DNA from: Kribbella pittospori
GTDB lineage: Bacteria; Actinomycetota; Actinomycetes; Propionibacteriales; Kribbellaceae
Length of the DNA: 64,000 nucleotides
Assembly: GCF_004331465.1 (NCBI RefSeq)
Contig: NZ_SJKB01000003.1
Span: 1-64,000 of the forward strand
Reading direction: 5' to 3'
Numbering within the stretch: position 1 is the stretch's first letter; the number at the start of each line of letters is the position of its first letter. The translations under genes were made by a program, and so were the position numbers. The notes under the pieces are model-generated. The model saw only the letters and a program-made list of their open reading frames with translations, did not search any database and was not told the DNA's origin. This document shows positions 1 to 8,391 of the stretch, piece after piece.

Positions 1-78
1 GTCATCTGGCGCTGCTGGCAAAACCACACCACCTACAACCCCCAGCTCCACGGAGGCGCCATGCAAATCGCGCCCTGA
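1..78 (+). CDS. C-terminal tail of a possible transposase (partial, cut by window edge)
   Basis: Frame 1 is open from the first base and ends at TGA 76-78. The 25 visible residues include WRCWQNHTTYNPQLHG, which resembles the basic aromatic tail (W-x-C-W-Q...Y-[ND]-P...H-G) I associate with IS110-type transposases. Only the tail is present, so neither family nor intactness can be judged. It ends 17 bases before the stop codon of the convergent fluoride-channel gene, and no terminator hairpin is visible between them. It could equally be an unrelated protein tail. Confidence 0.35.
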   Translation, partial: VIWRCWQNHTTYNPQLHGGAMQIAP

Positions 79-95
79 GGTTGACCTAGGGAATC

Positions 96-569
96 TCATC
101 GGGCCACCAGGGTTCGAGTTGCGGTGACGGTTGCCCAGACGGCGATGAGGGCTCCCGCGACCGTGGCCGCAAGGTAGAGGAGCGCCGTTCCGGGATGCCG
201 GTTGGCGATGAGTTGCTGGATGTCGAGGGTGTACGTCGAGAACGTCGTGAATCCGCCGAGTACGCCGGTGCCGAGAAAGGGCCGGATCAGCCGTTGCCGG
301 GTCAGGACCTCGCTGACCACGACCATCAGGATCCCGATCAGGCCGCAGCCGACGACGTTGATGATCAGCGTCGCCCAGGGGAAGCTGCCGATTGGGGTCG
401 GCCACGCTTGCCCGACCAGATACCGAGCCACCGCGCCGATCGCTCCGCCGGCCGCGATGACGGCCAGGACCGCGGTGTCCCCGGTACGGCGTACCGGGCG
501 GTCGTGGCGCAGGTCGACGTCGGGGTCGACGGGTTCCCAGGGAGCTGGGTCCGTCCGCTCGTGCTGCAT
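96..569 (-). CDS. crcB: Fluoride ion channel CrcB/FluC
   Basis: A small four-helix membrane protein that exports fluoride as a dual-topology dimer. Visible family signatures are GGAIGAVARYLVG in helix 1, the INVVGCGLIG helix-2 motif, and GGFTTFSTYTLD, the fluoride-coordinating Phe/Thr/Ser motif, in helix 3. A longer frame runs back to 680, but ATG 569 has AGGAG about 7 bases upstream (577-582 region on the minus strand). The upstream residues are low-complexity, so I chose 569 (157 aa). About 27 polar residues (QHERTDPAPWEPVDPDVD...) precede helix 1, an N-terminal extension relative to the usual ~125 aa. There is one copy here, whereas many Gram-positives carry two adjacent copies. Confidence 0.9.
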   Translation of the reverse strand: MQHERTDPAPWEPVDPDVDLRHDRPVRRTGDTAVLAVIAAGGAIGAVARYLVGQAWPTPIGSFPWATLIINVVGCGLIGILMVVVSEVLTRQRLIRPFLGTGVLGGFTTFSTYTLDIQQLIANRHPGTALLYLAATVAGALIAVWATVTATRTLVAR

Positions 570-750
570 CCGATCTCCTACCTGGACATGCGCAGGCGCC
601 TCGTGCTGCGGCGCCGCGCGGTTCGACAGGTAGGGACTGTTGGCCGCCGGGTGGCGACGGTTCGGTCCGGCGAGCCCCACCGCCGGTCAAGCCCCGCCAG
701 CATACCTACTGCCCTGGCCGTCCGGATCGCCCAGTCCGCCTACCGGCAGG

Positions 751-894
751 TCAGAACCGCTCGAACGGGAACTCCCGCGACTGGACGCCGAAATGGGTGT
801 CCAGCAGTACGTCGTCGTCCGCCGCCGTGGACTGTGAGCGCTCTCCCTCCAGAAGCCGCAGTAACGCCAACATCCTGCGGGTCGCCTCGCACAT
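751..894 (-). CDS. Small uncharacterised protein (47 aa)
   Basis: Reads from ATG 894 to TGA 751-753. An unusually strong Shine-Dalgarno run, AGGAGGGGG, lies about 8-10 bases upstream of the ATG. Codon third positions are mostly G/C, as in its neighbours. The product starts MCEATRRMLALLRLLEGERS, an amphipathic leucine-rich helix, followed by an acidic TAADDDVLLDT segment and a tail ending REFPFERF. I do not recognise a family. It is too short for default gene calling, lies between crcB and the regulator/exporter pair, and has no obvious partner. The strong RBS is the main evidence that it is expressed. Confidence 0.5.
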   Translation of the reverse strand: MCEATRRMLALLRLLEGERSQSTAADDDVLLDTHFGVQSREFPFERF

Positions 895-979
895 ACCGGA
901 TCACCCCCTCCTGAGACCTATCGTCACCAGCCCCCGAAACGTTTCGCCGGGCTTGGTTGCAATTGGCAACAGGACCGAG

Positions 980-1840
980 TCAGGAGGTGATTTCCGCGGT
1001 GCCGCGGTCGAGGAGGTCGAAGGCTGCGGCTGAGGGGGAGTCGGGTTGAGCGGTGTACATGAGGAGGCGGTGGGCTGAGGAGTCCGGGAACTGCACAGCC
1101 TCGTAGCCGAGTTCCAGCCGGCCGACCGTCGGGTGCTGGAAGAGCTTCGTGCCGAAGGAGCAGTTGAGGACGGAGTGGCTCGACCAGAGCCGGGCGAACT
1201 CGGGGCTCTTCATCGAGAGCTCACCGATCAGCTCGGCCAGGTAGCGGTCGTCCGGGTGCCGACCGGCGACCAGCCGCAGCGACGCGACAGACCGCTCGGC
1301 CTCCAGTTCCCACTCCACGTACAGCTCGCGGGTGTGGAGGTCCAGGAACAGCATCCGGGTCAGGTTCGGCCGGGTGTCGGGCGAGTCGGGGCTGTGCTCG
1401 TCGTAGTGGCCGGCCAGCAGGCGGTGGGCAGTGGAGTTCCAGGCCAGTACGTCGCTGCGCCGGTCCATCGCGACTGCAGCGACACCGCTCATCGCGGTGA
1501 CCAGACGGCGGGCGCCGTCCCGGGCCGCCTCGGGCGCCGGTGCCTGTGGACGGCGGTGGTTGGACGGGCGGGCCAGGTTGCGCAGGTGGGCAGTCTCGTC
1601 GTCGTCCAGGCGGAGTGCCCGGGCGATGGCGAGCAGGATCTCGTCGGAGGCCTGCTCACTGTGGCCCTGCTCCAGCCGGGTGTAGTAGGTCATGCTGACC
1701 CCGGCCAGCTGGGCGAGTTCCTCCCGGCGCAGTCCCGGCACCCGGCGGGCGCCGTACGAGACCAGTCCGACGTCCTGAGGCTGCAGCCGGGCTCGCCGGC
1801 TGCGCAGGAAGTGTCCGAGGTCGGTCTCCACGAAATCCAT
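980..1840 (-). CDS. Helix-turn-helix transcriptional regulator, MmyB/XRE type
   Basis: A 286-aa DNA-binding regulator. Residues ~1-75 form an XRE-type HTH (RSRRARL...VPGLRREELAQLAGVSMTYYTRLEQG), and the C-terminal ~170 residues form the PAS-like MmyB ligand-binding domain (DVLAWN...LFLDLHTRELYVEWE...). The start is ATG 1840 (MDFVETDLGHFLR). An upstream in-frame ATG at 1885 would nearly touch the transporter stop and adds a non-conserved MCRNCAEW stretch. It lies 47 bases downstream of the MFS exporter on the same strand, so it is probably co-transcribed with it. Proteins of this type usually control a neighbouring transporter or oxidoreductase; the ligand is unknown. Confidence 0.85.
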   Translation of the reverse strand: MDFVETDLGHFLRSRRARLQPQDVGLVSYGARRVPGLRREELAQLAGVSMTYYTRLEQGHSEQASDEILLAIARALRLDDDETAHLRNLARPSNHRRPQAPAPEAARDGARRLVTAMSGVAAVAMDRRSDVLAWNSTAHRLLAGHYDEHSPDSPDTRPNLTRMLFLDLHTRELYVEWELEAERSVASLRLVAGRHPDDRYLAELIGELSMKSPEFARLWSSHSVLNCSFGTKLFQHPTVGRLELGYEAVQFPDSSAHRLLMYTAQPDSPSAAAFDLLDRGTAEITS

Positions 1841-1887
1841 CGTAGATCGGGTGCCTGGGTCCCACTCCGCACAATTCCGGCACATGG

Positions 1888-3300
1888 TCACTCGCCGCCC
1901 TTCGCCGGCCGCAGCAGAGCACCAGTCAGTACGGCGCCTAGCACGCACAGGCCGGCGTTCACCCAGATGGCCGTCGTGACCCCGTTGATCACCTGGTCCG
2001 GACCGTCCGCGCCGTGCATCGCAGCCGTGGCGATGGCGCTCATCACCGGGATGCCCATCGTGATGCCGACCTGCTGACTCATCGTGGTCAGGCCGGTCGC
2101 GAGGCCCTGCTCTTCGTTGGGCAGGTTGGATGTCGCGGTGACCATGAAGCCGACGATGGCGATCAGGTTGGCCACGCCGCCGACGAACGTGGTGATGAGC
2201 AACAGAACCATCCAGCCGCTCGAGGTGCCCAGCAGCACCAGCGGGACGGTTGCCGCAGCCTGGAGCCCGAAGCCCGTCACGATCGTCTTCCGCGAGCCGA
2301 TCCGGCCCAGCACCTTCGGTGCGACCAGGCCGCCGAGGACTGTGCCGATTCCGAGGACCGCAAACGACAGACCGGTCGTCAGAGGCGAGTAGCCGAGCAC
2401 CTTCTGCAGATAGAGGGTCAGCAGGAAGACCAGCGAGGTCTCGGTGGCGAACGCGAGCAGACCGGCCAGGTTGCCCCACCGGACCGACGGACGACGCAGT
2501 ACCGGCAGTGGGACCAGCGCGTCCTGCACCCGCCGCTCGACCAGGAGGAAGCTGACCAGCAGTACGACGGCCGCCGCGAGCGCGATCAGAGCGTGGGCAT
2601 CGGTCCAGGAGGTTTCGCCGACCCTGGTCAGGCCGTACACGAGGACCAGCAGGCCGCCGGTAGCGGTCAGCGCGCCCCAGACGTCCAGCCGCAGCCGGTC
2701 CTTCGGCCGGCCCTCGACCAGAGTGCGTGGGCCGAGGAGCAGCACCATGGCAGCGACCGGGATGTTGATGAAGAACGCCCAGCGCCAGCTCAGGATGTCG
2801 GTCAGCAGACCGCCGAGGATGGCGCCGGTGGTGAAGCCCGCAGCCATCAGAGCGCCGTTCAGGCTGAGCGCGCGCTCCCGCAGAGGTCCTTCGGGGAACG
2901 AGGTGGTCAGCAGCGACAGCGCGGCCGGGGTGACTGCGGCGGTGGCGAGGCCCTGGGCGATCCGGGCCGCGATCAGGATCGTCGGCGAGGTGGCGAGTCC
3001 GCCGGCCAGCGAGGCGATGCCGAGGACGGCCATGCCGATCAGGAAGAGCCGCTTACGGCCGAACAGGTCGGCGACGCGGCCGAACAGCAGCGTGAAGCCG
3101 GCGGCGCAGAGCGCGAACGCGGTAGCGATCCACTGCAGCTGCGCGAGCGGCAGCCCGACGTCCTGGCCGATGGTCGGCAGCGCGACGTTCAGGATGGAGA
3201 AGTCGACCGCGAGGGTGAACCCGGCGGTCAGCAGCACCAGCAACACCAGTCGCTGCCGCGAGGGGCTGACCGCGGGGGTGGTCAGGCCGACGACACTCAT
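1888..3300 (-). CDS. MFS drug-exporter-like transporter, DHA2 (14-helix) type
   Basis: A 470-aa integral membrane protein of the EmrB/QacA type. Visible signatures are the DFSILNVALPTIGQDVG motif of helix 1, the GRVADLFGRKR loop 2-3 motif (MFS motif A) and about 14 hydrophobic segments. It probably exports small hydrophobic compounds by proton antiport; the substrate is unknown. The start is ATG 3300, preceded by CCTCCGAAAGGAC, a good Shine-Dalgarno. It is the first gene of a two-gene unit with the MmyB-type regulator and is divergent from the LLM oxidoreductase at 3490, so a regulated efflux/detoxification role is plausible but inferred. Confidence 0.88.
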   Translation of the reverse strand: MSVVGLTTPAVSPSRQRLVLLVLLTAGFTLAVDFSILNVALPTIGQDVGLPLAQLQWIATAFALCAAGFTLLFGRVADLFGRKRLFLIGMAVLGIASLAGGLATSPTILIAARIAQGLATAAVTPAALSLLTTSFPEGPLRERALSLNGALMAAGFTTGAILGGLLTDILSWRWAFFINIPVAAMVLLLGPRTLVEGRPKDRLRLDVWGALTATGGLLVLVYGLTRVGETSWTDAHALIALAAAVVLLVSFLLVERRVQDALVPLPVLRRPSVRWGNLAGLLAFATETSLVFLLTLYLQKVLGYSPLTTGLSFAVLGIGTVLGGLVAPKVLGRIGSRKTIVTGFGLQAAATVPLVLLGTSSGWMVLLLITTFVGGVANLIAIVGFMVTATSNLPNEEQGLATGLTTMSQQVGITMGIPVMSAIATAAMHGADGPDQVINGVTTAIWVNAGLCVLGAVLTGALLRPAKGGE

Positions 3301-3489
3301 GGGAGAAAGTCCTTTCGGAGGTTGGTTTCTCCACTGTCGTGAATCCGGACCCGCCGTACCTCACTCCCTTCTGCCTAGCACTGACAGTGACAGGCAGGAC
3401 CGGCAGGACCGGTCAGCTGACGGATTCGGACCGTGACCGGCGTCCGTAGCGTCCGGAGCACCCACAGCTCCCGACCGAAAGGCCAGTCG
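3301..3489. promoter_or_regulatory. Divergent intergenic region between exporter and LLM oxidoreductase
   Basis: 189 bases separate the divergent MFS and LLM starts. The stretch 3379-3414 contains short repeats (ACTGACAGTGACAGGCAGG, then two CAGGACCGG-like units ending in GGTCAG) that could hold the operator of the neighbouring MmyB-type regulator. A TAGCGT hexamer lies at about 3447 in + orientation, upstream of the LLM gene's own GAAAGG ribosome site. The assignments are by eye only. Confidence 0.35.
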
Positions 3490-4497
3490 ATGAAGTTCGG
3501 AGTCGAGGCTCCTACCTGCACGGCCGGAATGATGTACCCGACCCCGTTCGCCACCGCGCAGGACGTCGTCCGCGTCGCTGTGGAGGCCGAGCAACTCGGG
3601 TACTACGACGTCGGCGGCAACGATCACCTGAGCACGATGCAGTTCATCCGGGACGCGTGGACCGAGCCGCCGGACTTCTTCGAGCCACTGGTCACGCTCT
3701 CGAACATCGCCGCCCGGACGTCGGTGATCCGGCTGACCACCGGGATCCTGGTGCTGCCGATGCGCGATCCGGTGCTGCTGGCCAAGCAGGTCGCGACGCT
3801 CGACCAGCTCAGCGGTGGCCGGGTGATCCTCGGCGTCGCGGTCGGCGGCTACCGTGACGAGTTCGAGGGCGTCGTACCGGATCTGGCGGACGCACCGCGA
3901 GCCCGGCTGGCGGTCGAGGGCATCGAGTCGCTGCGGGCGCTGTGGACCGAGCGGCGGGCCGGGTACGCCGGGAGGTATCGCCGGTTCGACTCGGTCGAGT
4001 CGTACCCGAAGCCGGTGCAGGATCCGCTGCCGATCTACTCCGGCGGCAATGTGGAGGGCTCGCTGCGCCGGGCGGGGGAGCTGTGTGACGGCTGGCTGCC
4101 GGCCAAGGTCGGTCCGGACAAGATCCGGGCCGGCCGCGAGAAGGTCGACGCGTACGCCCGGGCCGCGGGTCGCGATCCGGCGGCGATCACCACCGCGCTG
4201 CAGTCGGTGGTCTGCCTGGGCGACACTGCGGAGCAGGTGCGTGAGCGGTTCGAGCGTTCCGCCTTCGATCTGTTCCGCCGGTCGTTGCAGACCACGATGA
4301 CCAAGGGCGTCGACCTGGACGCGTACTTCGACGCCAACCTGATCGGTACGCCGGACGAGGTGTGCGCCAAGGTCCAGGCGTACCAGGAGGCCGGGCTGGA
4401 GCACTTCTGTGCGAGCCTCTTCGTCGGCAACACCGTCGACGAGATGCTCGACCAGCTCCGGATGTTCGCGAAGTACGTGATGCCTGCGTTCCAGTAG
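3490..4497 (+). CDS. LLM-class (F420-dependent) oxidoreductase
   Basis: A 335-aa luciferase-like monooxygenase-family TIM barrel. Features typical of the F420-binding branch are the N-terminal MKFGVEAPT strand, the LTTGILVLPMRDPVLLAKQVATLDQLSGGR block (the most conserved segment of this family), YPKPVQDPLPIYSGG, and a C-terminal DEVCAKVQAYQEAGLEHF. The start is ATG 3490 with GAAAGG upstream; the longer open frame from 3433 lacks family similarity. It begins a same-strand array with a giant LuxR regulator (43 bases downstream) and a second LLM paralogue. The substrate cannot be deduced; F420 use is known for the family, not proven here. Confidence 0.85.
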   Translation: MKFGVEAPTCTAGMMYPTPFATAQDVVRVAVEAEQLGYYDVGGNDHLSTMQFIRDAWTEPPDFFEPLVTLSNIAARTSVIRLTTGILVLPMRDPVLLAKQVATLDQLSGGRVILGVAVGGYRDEFEGVVPDLADAPRARLAVEGIESLRALWTERRAGYAGRYRRFDSVESYPKPVQDPLPIYSGGNVEGSLRRAGELCDGWLPAKVGPDKIRAGREKVDAYARAAGRDPAAITTALQSVVCLGDTAEQVRERFERSAFDLFRRSLQTTMTKGVDLDAYFDANLIGTPDEVCAKVQAYQEAGLEHFCASLFVGNTVDEMLDQLRMFAKYVMPAFQ

Positions 4498-4540
4498 CAC
4501 CGGCGTCCACAGCGGGCGGTGGACGCAGTAGCTTGTGGGC

Positions 4541-7303
4541 ATGTTGTTCGGCAGGGAGCCGGAACGGGTCCGGCTCCAGCAGTTGGTCGCCGCCGTTGAG
4601 GACGGCCACCCAGGCCTGCTGGTGGTGCGTGGCGAGGCAGGCTCGGGCAAGTCCACACTGCTCGAGCACGCCGCCTCCTGCTGTGCCGACGACACCCTGA
4701 TCCTGCGGGCGACCGGCGGCGAGAGCGAGGCCGAGCTTCCGTTCGCCGGACTGCACCAGCTGCTTCGCCCACTCCTGTGGCGGACAGGCGATCTCCTGCA
4801 ACCGCAGGCGGACGCCCTGGACAGCGCGTTCGGTACGACGCCTGCCCGCCACGCGGACCGCATGCTCGTGGGACTCGCCGCGCTGACTCTGCTGTCGGAG
4901 GCCGCCGACGAGCATCCGGTGCTGTGCTTGGTCGATGACGCGGACAAGCTCGATCGGCCATCGGTGGACGCACTGTGGTTCGTCGCCGGCCGGCTGCTCG
5001 CGGAGCGGATCGGGCTGCTGATGGCCGCCCGGGACGAGTTTCTGAGCGGCGCACCGGAGCTATGGCTGACCGGTCTGGACGAGGAGGCAGCCACTTCGTT
5101 GCTCCGGGCCCGCAATCCTGAGCTGACCGATGACATGGTCGCGCGAGTGATCGAGGAGACATCCGCCAACCCACTCGCGTTGCGTGAGGTGCCAACCGCG
5201 CTGTCCGCCGCGCAGCGAGCCGGTGTGGAGCCTGTTGTCGGGCCGTTGCCGCTGACTGAGCGGTTGCAGGACATCTTCAGCGCGCGGGTGAGTGAGTTGC
5301 CGGAATCGACGCAGAAGCTGCTCCTGCTCGCAGCCGCCGAGGACAGCGGGGAGCTGGCGGTCATCCTGCGGGCGGCGCGGTTCGGCGGCATCGAGGCGAC
5401 CGGACTGGACGCGGCCGAGGCTGCGGAACTCGTCAGGATCGAGGACGACGTACGCGGTGCGCGGGTGCGGTTCCGGCATCCGCTGGTGCGCGCGGCTGTC
5501 TACCGGTCGGCGACGCAGACTGCACGCTTCGCCGCCCACACGGCACTGGCCGAGGCACTGGACCCTGCTCTCGACCCGGACCGGCGTGCCTGGCAGCTCG
5601 CTGCCGCCGCGCCAAGTCCGGACGACCGGATCGCTGACGAGCTGGATCGCTGCGCAGTGCGAGCCCTCCAGCGGGGTGGACCGTCGACCGCGGCCACCGC
5701 TTACGAGAAGGCTGCCTGGCTGACCGAGTCCGAGGCTGCCCGCGCCCAGCGGCTCGCCTCTGCGGCCGAGGCGGCGGACTCGGCCGGCCATCCGGTGCAG
5801 GCCGTGCGGCTCGCCGACCAGTCCGATCAGCTGACCACCGATCTGGTTGTGCACGCCCGGAATCGTCGTCTACGCGCCAACCTGGCCTTCGACCGGGGAT
5901 CACCGGTGACGGTCCACCGACTCTTGATGACTGACATCGCTGCTGTCGCCGCAGCAGATCCCGATCTGTCCGCTCGGTTGCTGGTCGATGCGGTGAAGAA
6001 CGCTTGGTTCGCCAACGAACGCGAGTGGTCTCGTGAGGCGATCGCTGGGCTGCGCACGCTGCGACTCCCGGAGAACAGTTCGCAGCGGTCCGCGGCGCGG
6101 GTGGTTCTGGAACTGTCGGATCGGCTGGAGGTGATGACCGGCGGGCGGCCGCTCGGGTTGCCGGCGTCGTACGACGTATCGCTCGTGGACGATCGGACGC
6201 CGCTGGAGCTGGTGCTGCGAGGGGGCGCGGATCTGTCGCTCGCCGACGACAGCGGTGCGTTGGGCCGTGCGGAGACGGCGGTCAGGGTCTGCCGGGCCGG
6301 CGGTCAGCTCGCGCTGTTGGTGCTGTCGCTGCAGATCCTCGCGACAGTCGAGACGATCACTGGCAGATACCGGTTCGCGCGGGCCAACGCACGTGAGGGA
6401 CTCGAGCTGGCGACCGCGCTGGGGCAGGACAACCGGTCCTGTCACTTCCAGGCCCTACTGGCCTGGCTGGAAGCCGTTGCTGGCAACGAGGAGTCGTGCC
6501 GGAAGCTGGCTGCTGAAGCACTCGGGCACGCGCGGCTGCAGCGCATCGCCCCGGTGGTCGCACTCGGCCGCTGGGCACTCACCCTGCTCGATCTTGGCCT
6601 GGGGCAACCAGTCCAGGCGCTCGAGCAGGCGACGTACGGCGATGTGGAGGAGTCCGAACATCCGGTGGTTGCGATGCGCCAGAGTCCCGATCTGATCGAG
6701 GCCGCTGCCCGCTGCGGCCGCGCCGCGGAGGTCCGTGAACGACTCGAGCAGCTGGCGTCCTGGGCGGAGGACAACGGCCGACCGTCGGCACTCGCGGTCA
6801 GTCTCCGCTGCCAGGCGTTGCTGGCTGACGACGAGACCGCCGATGACCTGTACGTGAGGGCGCTCGAGCTGCACGACGAGGCCGGCCGCGGTGGTGAGGT
6901 CCGTCCGTTCGACCGGGCGCGCACGCAGCTGCTGTACGGCGAGTGGCTGCGCCGCCAACGCCGGCGTACCGATGCGAGCGCACCACTGCGGGCCGCGGCG
7001 GACACGTTCGACCAACTCGGTGCCGTGCCGTGGAGCCGGCGCGCGAACGGCGAACTGCGCGCGACCGGCATCGGGGGACGGCCGAGTCGATCGATGCCGC
7101 TGGAGACGCTCACGCCGCAGGAGCTGCAGGTGGCCCGGCTGGCCGGTGAAGGCGCGAGCAACCGCGAGATCGGCGCGCAGCTGTTCCTCAGCCCGCGGAC
7201 GGTCGCCTACCACCTGCACAAGATCTTCCGGAAGCTGCACCTGCGGTCCCGGGTCGAGCTGGGTCAGCTGGCCGCCGAGGAGTTCGCGGACGGTCAGCGG
7301 TAA
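4541..7303 (+). CDS. Large LuxR-family transcriptional regulator with AAA-type ATPase domain
   Basis: A 920-aa protein of the LAL/MalT-like class. The N-terminus has a Walker A motif, RGEAGSGKST (residues ~30-39), and a hydrophobic Walker B-like VLCLVDDADKLD. A long helical, TPR-like middle follows. The C-terminus carries a LuxR HTH (LTPQELQVARLAGEGASNREIGAQLFLSPRTVAYHLHKIF...). Such proteins act as ATP-dependent, signal-integrating activators. ATG 4541 is preceded by TAGCTT (4529-4534) with a 6-base gap, the leaderless signature; a GTG at 4535 is the alternative. It is sandwiched between two LLM oxidoreductase genes on the same strand, which are likely targets. Confidence 0.88.
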   Translation: MLFGREPERVRLQQLVAAVEDGHPGLLVVRGEAGSGKSTLLEHAASCCADDTLILRATGGESEAELPFAGLHQLLRPLLWRTGDLLQPQADALDSAFGTTPARHADRMLVGLAALTLLSEAADEHPVLCLVDDADKLDRPSVDALWFVAGRLLAERIGLLMAARDEFLSGAPELWLTGLDEEAATSLLRARNPELTDDMVARVIEETSANPLALREVPTALSAAQRAGVEPVVGPLPLTERLQDIFSARVSELPESTQKLLLLAAAEDSGELAVILRAARFGGIEATGLDAAEAAELVRIEDDVRGARVRFRHPLVRAAVYRSATQTARFAAHTALAEALDPALDPDRRAWQLAAAAPSPDDRIADELDRCAVRALQRGGPSTAATAYEKAAWLTESEAARAQRLASAAEAADSAGHPVQAVRLADQSDQLTTDLVVHARNRRLRANLAFDRGSPVTVHRLLMTDIAAVAAADPDLSARLLVDAVKNAWFANEREWSREAIAGLRTLRLPENSSQRSAARVVLELSDRLEVMTGGRPLGLPASYDVSLVDDRTPLELVLRGGADLSLADDSGALGRAETAVRVCRAGGQLALLVLSLQILATVETITGRYRFARANAREGLELATALGQDNRSCHFQALLAWLEAVAGNEESCRKLAAEALGHARLQRIAPVVALGRWALTLLDLGLGQPVQALEQATYGDVEESEHPVVAMRQSPDLIEAAARCGRAAEVRERLEQLASWAEDNGRPSALAVSLRCQALLADDETADDLYVRALELHDEAGRGGEVRPFDRARTQLLYGEWLRRQRRRTDASAPLRAAADTFDQLGAVPWSRRANGELRATGIGGRPSRSMPLETLTPQELQVARLAGEGASNREIGAQLFLSPRTVAYHLHKIFRKLHLRSRVELGQLAAEEFADGQR

Positions 7304-7354
7304 CTGTTCGATCGACGGATGCGGCTCCGGCCCGGGCCGGTGAGAATCCGGATC

Positions 7355-8383
7355 ATGTCCACGCCTTCCGAGACCGACTCGTTGACGTTCGGCGTCCAGC
7401 TCCCGACCGGCCTGGCCGGTGCGGGCCGGGCGGCGTCGTACAGCTGGGTCGACCGGGTGATCCGGGTCGCCGTCGAGGCCGAGCGGCTCGGGTTCCACGA
7501 GGTCGGCTGCAGTGACCACTTCAGCAGCACCCATGTCGTCCGCGAGAAGTGGGAGAACCCACCGGAGTACTTCGAACCGCTCGTGACGCTGACCGCCGTC
7601 GCGGCCCGGACCTCAGTGGTGCGGCTGGCCGCCGGTGCGCTGGTGCTGCCCCTGCGCGAGCCGGTGCTGCTGGCCAAGCAGGTCGCGACACTCGATCGGC
7701 TCAGCGACGGCCGGACGACGCTCGCCGTGGGGGTCGGACCACACCGGGACGAGTTCGAGTGTGTGCTGCCGAGTCTCAAAGGCGCCAGACGGTCGCGGCT
7801 GACCCGGGAGAGCATCCAGTGCCTGCGCGGCCTGTTCACCGAGCGGCTGACCAGCTTCAGCGGCAACTACCGGCACTTCCGGAACGTCGAGTGCTACCCG
7901 AAGCCGGTCCAGACGCCGCTGCCGATCTACTCCAGTGGCAACGACGACGGCGCGATCCGGCGCGCCGGTGAACTCTGCGACGGCTGGCTCGCCGACCGGA
8001 TCGGTCCGGACGACCTCCGCAACGGCCGCAAGAAGGTGCTCGAGTACGCCGATCGCGCCCGCCGGGACCCGGACACGATCCACACCTCCTTGCGGTCGAT
8101 CGTTGCGTTGGGCACGACAGCGATGCAGGCTCGCGAGCGGTTCGGGCGGTCTGCACTGGTCCGGTCGCCGCACGTGGCCGGCCCGGATCCGTACCTGGAC
8201 GGCAATCTGGTCGGTACGCCGGACCAGGTGTGTGCTCAACTCGAAGCCTTCGCCGAGGCCGGACTCGATCATTTCAGTGCCTCGTTCGTCGGGAACACAG
8301 TCGACGAACTGCTCGACCAGCTGCAGGTGTTCGCCGACCAGGTTCTGCCGGCCTTCGCCGAGCGCGTGGACCGGACGGCATGA
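7355..8383 (+). CDS. LLM-class (F420-dependent) oxidoreductase, paralogue of the 3490 gene
   Basis: A 342-aa luciferase-like TIM-barrel protein. It shares most blocks with the gene at 3490: REPVLLAKQVATLDRLSDGR, YPKPVQTPLPIYSSG, RRAGELCDGWLADRIGPDDLRNGRKKV and the FVGNTVDELLDQLQVFADQVLPAF ending, so the pair arose by duplication. ATG 7355 follows GAGAAT (7342-7347) by 7 bases, consistent with a leaderless start; the longer open frame from 7319 is arginine/proline-rich and not family-like. Its stop TGA (8381-8383) overlaps alternative starts of the methyltransferase gene. The substrate is unknown. Confidence 0.85.
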   Translation: MSTPSETDSLTFGVQLPTGLAGAGRAASYSWVDRVIRVAVEAERLGFHEVGCSDHFSSTHVVREKWENPPEYFEPLVTLTAVAARTSVVRLAAGALVLPLREPVLLAKQVATLDRLSDGRTTLAVGVGPHRDEFECVLPSLKGARRSRLTRESIQCLRGLFTERLTSFSGNYRHFRNVECYPKPVQTPLPIYSSGNDDGAIRRAGELCDGWLADRIGPDDLRNGRKKVLEYADRARRDPDTIHTSLRSIVALGTTAMQARERFGRSALVRSPHVAGPDPYLDGNLVGTPDQVCAQLEAFAEAGLDHFSASFVGNTVDELLDQLQVFADQVLPAFAERVDRTA

Positions 8384-8391
8384 TGAATGGC

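Noticed and set aside
2014-3342. 442-codon + strand frame opposite the MFS exporter
   Set aside because: RDQ/G-rich antisense shadow of a well-supported membrane protein gene.
3361-5391. 676-codon minus-strand frame opposite the LLM and LuxR genes
   Set aside because: Ser/Arg-rich, no motifs, exactly antisense to two recognised genes.
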